Below, piece after piece: positions 33,554 to 38,592 of a stretch of DNA of 38,592 bases (the first letter of the stretch is position 1; each line of letters begins with the position of its first letter). The notes under the pieces were generated by a model. That model was not told the origin of the DNA. It saw nothing but the letters and a program-made list of their open reading frames with translations, and did no database searches. This DNA comes from CAYLPU01 sp964385635. GTDB taxonomy: Bacteria > Chloroflexota > Anaerolineae > B4-G1. The translations under genes and the position numbers were made by a program. The stretch is taken from assembly GCA_964385635.1 (NCBI GenBank), contig CAYLPU010000046.1, forward strand, positions 1 through 38,592, written 5' to 3'.

Positions 33554-33652
33554 CCCACGGAAACCCGTGGACGGAAGCGAGGTTCGTTTCCGGTCCGGCG
33601 GTTCTGGAGGTGGCCTGCTGGCCGGGAGGAACGTCCCCCCGCCCAGCAGGCC
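33554..33652. other. Intra-operon hairpins after the binding-protein gene
   Basis: CCACGG/CCCGTGG (33554-33569) and GGCCTGCTGG/CCAGCAGGCC (33612-33621, 33643-33652, loop 21 bases) lie in the 214-bp gap between the binding-protein stop and dppB. Hairpins here commonly protect the binding-protein mRNA or lower read-through into the permease genes. No gene is visible in the gap. Confidence 0.55.
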
Positions 33653-33754
33653 GATGACCAGCACCTGGTTGGCTAGACCTGCAAGGTGGTCGTGCTCCCC
33701 GGCAGTCTCTACCGGGTTCAACACGCGATCCTGCAGGTCCGCCAATCCCGGATT

Positions 33755-35905
33755 CTACTCCTTAATGTACCATTGATCGGTCCGGAATGCGTACGTCCGG
33801 TAGTAATCCCAGGCCTGGATGGTCCATTGGGGCGTATTCCCCAGACGGTTATGAACGATGGTGACCGCCGGAGAATCGCTTATCGTCCCGACGAGCCAGA
33901 AGTGGTCCCTGTGGATCTCGACGATCTCCCGGCCCAGCCTCTCGTAGTCCTCGGTCCCCGGCAGGGACGATTTCCATTGGTCCGTGAGGTCAAAGAGCGC
34001 CAGTGTGTCGGCGTCTGGCTCCGTGCCCGATGCTCCGTCTGACGCCCAGTAATCGAACCATTCAGCACCGCAAAGGGGCTCCAGGGCACGATCGCCGAAG
34101 GGCGGATAGAGGCGGAACGGGTTGCTGTAGAGGGCCGGCTCAATGGTCATGCCGCTAGTAAAGGTGGCCACGTCGTGCTCGTTGCTGGAAACCATGGTGC
34201 GGTAGGCTTCCGAACTGACCTCTTTCAGCTCTACTTTGACTCCGACATCCTCCCAGTATTCCTTCGTCAGCTCATGCAGGGCCACATTTCCCGTCTGCAG
34301 GAGATACACGTTGAAGATGACCAGCCTCTTGCCGTCCGGTCGCAGGCGCCATCCGTCTGCGTCCCTCTGATCCAGGCCGATCTCATCCAGCAATGCATTG
34401 GCCTGTCCCGGATCGTACTCGGTCATATAAGTGAACCACTCCGGCTTGGCAAATGAGGCTGTCGGATGCACAGGGATGCCCTGCCTCGGCTCGCATAGGC
34501 CAAAACAGAGTACCTGGTTGATCTCCTCTCGGTCCATCGCCAGAGACATCGCCTGACTGAATTTCGGGTTCTGGAAGATCTCGCGCAAGACCGGATCCTG
34601 GTGAGTGCAGTTGAAGGTGTAGATGCGACCATTGTCCGCGCCAGGCGGCATTTGGATCGAGTAGTTGCCGTCTTCCTCGTGGCCCTTGTACAGCGGGAGG
34701 CTCGCAATCTGGAGTGATTGGGCTTTCTGGTCCACCTCACCGTTGATGATCTTTAGCTCGATGAGCTCTTTGTCAGGCGCATAGGACTGATATTGCTCAT
34801 CAATGTACGGCAACTGCTGTCCGGTCGTATCAACCTTGTAGTAGTAGGGGTTGGCAGCAAAGACCTTGTACTCTGTCGTCTCTTCCACCAGGATGTGGGA
34901 TTCGAGCTTGGGTACGCCAAAGCGGTGGACGGCGTCCTGCCACTGGCCAAACCAGGAGAAGAAGTACTCCACCCAGTCTGTGTACCCCTCCGCCTCCGCT
35001 ATCTCGGCGACGTCCGGGTTGTAGTCGAGGTGCTTGTCCATGTAAAAGTGTTTCGGACGCCAGGGCTGGTAATACGCCGTGGCCATCATGATGGTGAACC
35101 CCTGTGCCGGTGCGGCAAAGTGGATCTTGACGGTCAGGTCGTCTATCTTCTCCATCTGCATCGGCTCGCCCCCGTAAACAAGGTAGCTTGGCACTTCGGG
35201 GTACAGCTCCTCGTTGAGCATGATGTCATCATACCAGAAGAGCATATCGTCTACCGTGAACGGCTGGCCATCCGACCACTTGTGTCCCTTTCTCAGCACG
35301 AAGGTGATCTCCGTAAAGTCGTCGTTCCACTCATAGGACTTGGCGACGTTCGGCACAATGGTCTGGATATCGTCGAGAAAGCGCACGATATTCACGTGCC
35401 GCGCGCTGAGGAACTCAGAGTTGCCGCTTTCTGGTCCAAGCGAGACCCACCGCGCCCTGCCGCCATAGTATCCAATCTCGTCATACGGTTGGACAACCAT
35501 CGGCTCTTCGGGCAGCCGCTCTTCAACCGGGGGCAAATCTCCTTCCAGCATAGGGGTTCCATGCTCCTCGCCGACCTCCCACAGGCGCGGATTGAACTCA
35601 TCTCTTGAGCTGAAGGTCATCTTGCAGCCGGTGAGCGATTCGTACTCCGCGAGTTCATACTGCTGCGGCCACTCACCTTCGGAGACGCCCATCGGATCTG
35701 CCACTGTGACCGCCGGACACCCTGTCACCTCAGGCTCCTCGACAGGCTCCTCAGCGGGCTCTTCAGCGGGCTCCTCAGCGGGCTCCTCAGTAGGGATCGC
35801 TGGCAGCTCGACTGTGGGTTCGGGAGTCGGTTGCGCGCAAGCACCGAGCACCAAGGTGATCAGCATCATCACAATGGTCAGGCGCATTATGTTATTCTTG
35901 TGCAT
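33755..35905 (-). CDS. Extracellular solute-binding protein family 5 (lipoprotein)
   Basis: A 716-aa substrate-binding lipoprotein of the Dpp/Opp type. ATG 35905 (MHKNNIMRLT) follows AAGGAGAAGAGAA; the longer frame to 35932 is not needed. The signal sequence ends in the lipobox VLGAC, so it is lipid-anchored outside the cell. An acidic linker of Glu-Glu-Pro-Ala repeats tethers it. The SBP family 5 domain spans roughly 130-700 (EITFVLRKGHKWSDGQPFTVDDM is the family signature). The large size suits an OppA-like binding protein for a bulky or peptide-like ligand; specificity unknown. It is the first structural gene of the ABC operon, behind the GntR gene. Confidence 0.92.
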   Translation of the reverse strand: MHKNNIMRLTIVMMLITLVLGACAQPTPEPTVELPAIPTEEPAEEPAEEPAEEPVEEPEVTGCPAVTVADPMGVSEGEWPQQYELAEYESLTGCKMTFSSRDEFNPRLWEVGEEHGTPMLEGDLPPVEERLPEEPMVVQPYDEIGYYGGRARWVSLGPESGNSEFLSARHVNIVRFLDDIQTIVPNVAKSYEWNDDFTEITFVLRKGHKWSDGQPFTVDDMLFWYDDIMLNEELYPEVPSYLVYGGEPMQMEKIDDLTVKIHFAAPAQGFTIMMATAYYQPWRPKHFYMDKHLDYNPDVAEIAEAEGYTDWVEYFFSWFGQWQDAVHRFGVPKLESHILVEETTEYKVFAANPYYYKVDTTGQQLPYIDEQYQSYAPDKELIELKIINGEVDQKAQSLQIASLPLYKGHEEDGNYSIQMPPGADNGRIYTFNCTHQDPVLREIFQNPKFSQAMSLAMDREEINQVLCFGLCEPRQGIPVHPTASFAKPEWFTYMTEYDPGQANALLDEIGLDQRDADGWRLRPDGKRLVIFNVYLLQTGNVALHELTKEYWEDVGVKVELKEVSSEAYRTMVSSNEHDVATFTSGMTIEPALYSNPFRLYPPFGDRALEPLCGAEWFDYWASDGASGTEPDADTLALFDLTDQWKSSLPGTEDYERLGREIVEIHRDHFWLVGTISDSPAVTIVHNRLGNTPQWTIQAWDYYRTYAFRTDQWYIKE
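35733..35792. repeat. Five 12-bp tandem repeats encoding the lipoprotein linker
   Basis: GGCTCCTCAGCG-type units in five copies encode the acidic Glu-Glu-Pro-Ala tether after the lipobox Cys. Slippage could change linker length without a frameshift, because the unit is four codons. Confidence 0.85.
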
Positions 35906-36049
35906 TTCTCTTCTCCTTTTATGATATGTCATCGAATACGTTCACTTGACTGAGAGTTTGGATCACATTTTCTAAGTCTTATGAGCACCTCCTTTCCTCG
36001 GCAGATAGCGAGCGGTCAACTTATTGAGAGGATACAAGAATTCGTCCCT

Positions 36050-36772
36050 TCACAGTTCCAGGTCAGAGGTGACGCAGCTACAATCACCCCGATAGAGGTC
36101 CTTCGAGAACTCCACCGCCTGTCCCTCCGCGTTATAGCCACGGCGTTCAACAAGCATCAACGGAAAGCCCGGTTCCACCGCCAGAATCCGGGCTTCCTCT
36201 TCCGTGGCTACGACCGCCTCCATGGTCTGATACACCCTCTTAAGCCGAATGCCCATCTCTTCACACAAGCGACGGATAGAGACCGTCGCCAGATCCACCG
36301 CCTCCAAACCGGGGTACAGATCACACGGGAAGTATGAAAGTTCGATAGCGAAAGGCATATTATTCGCCAGGCGCAACCGGCACACCCGATAGACCTGGTA
36401 GCCCACTTCGGCACCCAGAGCCTCGGCTACCTGGCGGCTGGCATGGATACGGCCGAAGTCGAGTACACGCGCCGAGGGACAAATCCCGCGCCGCAGCACG
36501 CTAGAGGTGAAACTGATCAAATCACGGGCGTCTACCTTGATCTTGGGCCTGGCGACAAAGGTTCCTTTACCCTGAACTCGGTGAAGAAGGCCTGCCTCCT
36601 CCAAAGCCGAGATGGCCTGGCGGACAGTCACACGGCTTATGCCCAACTGTTGGCTTAACTTCCTTTCGGAAGAGATTTTGGTGCCCGGTTGCCACTCGCC
36701 TGAGGTGATCAACCTACCGAGATTATCTTGTACCTGAAGGTACAGCGGGCGAGAGGTCTCTCGCGAGGTCAC
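36050..36772 (-). CDS. GntR-family transcriptional regulator with UTRA domain (HutC/DasR-like)
   Basis: A 240-aa regulator: N-terminal winged helix-turn-helix (RPLYLQVQDNLGRLITSGEW, KISSERKLSQQLGISRVTVRQAIS, GKGTFVARP) and a UTRA ligand-binding domain from about residue 90. GTG 36772 is chosen because a G8 tract lies about 7 bases upstream and GntR/HutC proteins begin shortly before PLYxQ. A TTG at 36817 gives a longer frame. It lies just upstream of the ABC operon on the same strand. DasR/NagR members of this subfamily sense amino-sugar phosphates, which would fit NagA at 37260, but the ABC operon is equally likely as target. No convincing separate promoter was found between it and the binding-protein gene. 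Confidence 0.92.
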   Translation of the reverse strand: MTSRETSRPLYLQVQDNLGRLITSGEWQPGTKISSERKLSQQLGISRVTVRQAISALEEAGLLHRVQGKGTFVARPKIKVDARDLISFTSSVLRRGICPSARVLDFGRIHASRQVAEALGAEVGYQVYRVCRLRLANNMPFAIELSYFPCDLYPGLEAVDLATVSIRRLCEEMGIRLKRVYQTMEAVVATEEEARILAVEPGFPLMLVERRGYNAEGQAVEFSKDLYRGDCSCVTSDLEL

Positions 36773-36847
36773 AGGTTGTCCCCCCCCAACAAAATGAGAG
36801 TCACCAAAGATTCTCAAAACATCTGCGCGGCCAAGACAACGATAAAC

Positions 36848-36872
36848 CAGTGGTACGGTGGTACGGTGGTAT
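36848..36872. promoter_or_regulatory. Direct-repeat candidate operator upstream of gntR
   Basis: ACGGTGGT is repeated in tandem (GTGGTACGGTGGTACGGTGG) just downstream of the predicted promoter, followed by a TACCAC motif at 36886-36891. It could be an autoregulatory GntR site. Weak evidence. Confidence 0.35.
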
Positions 36873-36881
36873 TACGATTAT

Positions 36882-36910
36882 ATCCTACCACAATTTGGCG
36901 CACATGTCAA
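36882..36910 (-). promoter_or_regulatory. Predicted sigma70-type promoter of gntR
   Basis: On the minus strand, TTGACA (36910-36905), 17-bp spacer, TAGGAT (36887-36882). The -35 is perfect; the -10 is 4/6. A TATAAT just downstream gives an unfavourable 22-bp spacing. Confidence 0.55.
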
Positions 36911-37048
36911 TATCTCCTGGTCTGGTGATTACCCACATGTCTCACCTGCTCTGGGAAACGGGTGCTGAGCGGCGAACGACATCGTAGCGACGGTAACCAA
37001 GACGGCACGGATACCTGCCAAGAGAATGTAAGGGCCATCGCGATCTGA
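36911..37048. other. Decayed sequence upstream of the GH4 remnant
   Basis: No convincing gene. The plus frame shared with the GH4 remnant is interrupted by a TGA at 37046-37048 and shows no GH4 similarity further left. It is probably eroded former coding DNA. Confidence 0.35.
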
Positions 37049-37231
37049 AGACAGGCCCAGTTTACCTCCCAAACGGTGGAGCCAACGGTCGAGGCGGCGG
37101 TGACGGGGTCGTACGCTACAGCGCTCAAGGCACTGGCACTGCATCCGCTGGTGCCCAGCTACGGTGTGGCCAGGCAGATTCTCGACGATTACATCGAGCA
37201 GCACGGCGACCTGCTTCCCAGGTTATCTTGA
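37049..37231 (+). pseudogene. 3' remnant of a GH4 family glycosidase (6-phospho-beta-glucosidase-like)
   Basis: The plus-strand frame ending at TGA 37229-37231 reads ...TVEPTVEAAVTGSYATAL, then KALALHPLVPSYGVARQILD and DYIEQHGDLLP. This is the conserved C terminus of GH4 glycosidases (T-x-EAAVTG followed by A-L-xx-HPLVP). Only about 60 codons remain, preceded by an in-frame stop, and there is no start or ribosome-binding site. It converges on nagA, whose stop is 28 bp away. A phospho-glycosidase would fit a former PTS/amino-sugar locus. Confidence 0.75.
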
Positions 37232-37259
37232 ACATAGCAGTTCTCCATCACCAGGAAGA

Positions 37260-38426
37260 TCATATCTTCTCGCGCCGGAACATTTCCTCCCCACCGACGA
37301 TGGTTAGAGCGGCCTGTAATGCTCTATCCAGCAACACGATATCCGCGTCGTAGCCGGGCATCAGGCGGCCCTTGCGCAGCCCCAACACGTCAGCCGGGAC
37401 ACAGGTGGCAGGAACCAGTGCTTGTTCCAACGGCAGCCCCACCAGGTTGACCAGATTGCGCACGCCGGTGTCCAACAGCACGTGCGCCCCGGCGATGGTG
37501 CCGTCCGCCAGCCGGCAGGATCCGTCCCGGACGAAGACCGGCTTGTGCTCCCACTCATATTCCCCGTCGGGCAGCCCTGCCAGCGGGGAAGCGTCGCTCA
37601 CCAATGCCACCCGCTTCACCCCCTTGACCCGCAACAAGATCGCCATCACCGCCGGATGAACGTGCACGCTGTCGGCGATCAACTGGGCCACGATCTCGTC
37701 GAAGTACATCACGGCTCCCACGATGCCAGGCTCGCGGTGGTGTAGCGGGCGCATGGCATTGAAGGTATGGGTGGCATGCGAAAGCCCCAACTGCACCGCC
37801 TCGGCCACCTGCTCAAAGGTCGCGTTGGAATGGCCGATGGCGGGGACGACGCCCGCCTCGATCAGGCGCGGGATGCAGTCCATCGCCTCACCCACTTCTG
37901 GGGCAAAGGTGATCATGCGGATGCGGCCCCCGGCTTCCTGCTGAAACGCCCGGAAACTCCCCCAGTTCAGCGGCTCAAACCAGTCAGATGTGGCCATTCC
38001 AGGCCGGGTCGGGGACAGGAACGGCCCCTCCAGGTGAATGCCCAAGCACCGGGCACCGGGTGGCGGTGCACCCAGGACTTCGACCATCGCTTCCAGACTG
38101 GCAAAGGTCTCATCACGGGGCAACGTCAGAGTGGTGCCAAGAAAGGCGGTCACACCAAAGGCGGGCAGGTCACGGATCACGTGAGCGAGGTCTGCCCCCA
38201 TTGCATCGTGACCCATCAGGCCGTGCACGTGTACGTCAATGAAGCCAGGCACCACTGCCATACCGCCCGCCTCGACGAGTTCGGCTTCGAGTGGCACCGG
38301 CGTTGCACTGGCCGGCCCCACGGCCTTGATGGTGCTTCCCTCTATGAGCACCACGCCTGGCGCGATGACCTCATTGGGAGTGTATACAGTTCCGTCGATG
38401 ATGGCCCTGACCTGCCTATGCCTCAT
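37260..38426 (-). CDS. nagA: N-acetylglucosamine-6-phosphate deacetylase
   Basis: A 388-aa amidohydrolase that removes acetate from GlcNAc-6-phosphate, the first committed step of amino-sugar use. Motifs in order: PGFIDVHVHGLMGHDAM, LGIHLEGPFLSPTRPGM, IGHSNATFEQ, ATHTFNAMRPLHHREPG, VHPAVM, and the catalytic Asp in LVSDASPLAGLPDG. The Glu (EGPFL) and two His (GHSN, HTFNAM) metal ligands are in place. The His/Gln that follows the EGPF loop in many relatives is not obvious here. ATG 38426 has GGAGC upstream. The product GlcN-6-P could go to the double-SIS enzyme at 19544. Confidence 0.95.
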   Translation of the reverse strand: MRHRQVRAIIDGTVYTPNEVIAPGVVLIEGSTIKAVGPASATPVPLEAELVEAGGMAVVPGFIDVHVHGLMGHDAMGADLAHVIRDLPAFGVTAFLGTTLTLPRDETFASLEAMVEVLGAPPPGARCLGIHLEGPFLSPTRPGMATSDWFEPLNWGSFRAFQQEAGGRIRMITFAPEVGEAMDCIPRLIEAGVVPAIGHSNATFEQVAEAVQLGLSHATHTFNAMRPLHHREPGIVGAVMYFDEIVAQLIADSVHVHPAVMAILLRVKGVKRVALVSDASPLAGLPDGEYEWEHKPVFVRDGSCRLADGTIAGAHVLLDTGVRNLVNLVGLPLEQALVPATCVPADVLGLRKGRLMPGYDADIVLLDRALQAALTIVGGEEMFRREKI

Positions 38427-38476
38427 ATCAGGCTCGCTCCTCTATGGCGATGCTCCAAACGTTAAATGGCAATAGC

Positions 38477-38584
38477 GCAAAACCCGCCCTGTCACCCTGA
38501 GCGAAGCGAAGGGTCTCCACCACCGTGATAGGGAGATTCTTCGCTACGCTCAGAATGACGGTCAACCGTCAGGGCGACTTTTGC
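38477..38584. repeat. 108-bp dispersed palindromic repeat
   Basis: End arms GCAAAA/TTTTGC and CGCCCTG/CAGGGCG (38485-38491, 38570-38576) enclose CTGAGCGAAGCGAAGGGTCT and its imperfect reverse complement at about 38535-38554 (CTTCGCTACGCTCAG). This CCCTGAGCGAAGCGAAGGG repeat family is widespread in environmental genomes (from memory). It lies upstream of nagA and has no coding frame. Confidence 0.8.
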
Positions 38585-38592
38585 GGCACTGC

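Noticed and set aside
34793..35608. 271-codon plus-strand frame opposite the solute-binding protein gene
   Set aside because: Antisense of a well-supported gene; no motif, start signal or context.
1..38592. tRNA, rRNA or riboswitch genes, including a cobalamin riboswitch near the MttB gene
   Set aside because: None recognised by reading both strands; a covariance-model scan was not possible here.

Overview
This is a GC-rich, protein-dense bacterial window. Its gene content (tungsten-type aldehyde:ferredoxin oxidoreductase, PTS, double-[4Fe-4S] dihydroorotate-dehydrogenase-like protein, MttB-family methyltransferase, peptide ABC importer) suggests an anaerobic heterotroph. The short palindromic repeat families resemble those of Anaerolineae-like Chloroflexota metagenome contigs. 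That taxonomic placement is inference: no rRNA, tRNA or marker gene is present to fix it.

Layout. (1) 1-5811, plus strand: a RecQ helicase with an N-terminal DUF559 nuclease-like domain and TPR-like region, carrying translated repeat DNA, then a NERD-domain superfamily I helicase. (2) 5819-7812, minus: PTS Enzyme I and HPr. (3) 8114-11625, plus: class II aldolase, Zn-dehydrogenase, galactitol-type EIIB and EIIC behind a consensus promoter. (4) 11736-19198, minus: an operon behind a second consensus promoter, in the order AOR, MoaD-like protein, maleate-isomerase-like protein, PreA-like DHOD-ferredoxin protein, DUF6282-like hydrolase, IclR regulator, second Zn-dehydrogenase, EIIA. It converges on region 3 at a perfect 16-bp inverted repeat. 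(5) 19544-20871, minus: second HPr and a double-SIS sugar-phosphate enzyme. (6) 20917-25538, minus: sugar-isomerase-like TIM barrel, PhnW-like aminotransferase, non-pyrrolysine MttB-family protein, HisC-like aminotransferase. (7) 25726-29010, minus: GpsA-like protein, a QueG-like iron-sulfur gene split by a 161-bp MITE, and a saccharopine-dehydrogenase-like protein. (8) 29227-36772, minus: peptide-type ABC importer and GntR/UTRA regulator. (9) 37049-38592: remnant of a GH4 glycosidase, NagA, and a 108-bp palindromic repeat.

How the genes may work together. Regions 2-4 read as one sugar/polyol module. EI and HPr feed EIIA-EIIB-EIIC, dehydrogenases oxidise the phosphorylated polyol, the class II aldolase splits the ketose phosphate, and AOR (with the MoaD-like protein) could oxidise the aldehyde and pass electrons to ferredoxin. 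The PreA-like, AMDase-like and DUF6282 proteins have no place in known galactitol pathways, so regions 3-4 are the best candidate for an undescribed pathway. HPr2/SIS and NagA point to amino-sugar use. Region 6 is a second uncharacterised catabolic cassette.
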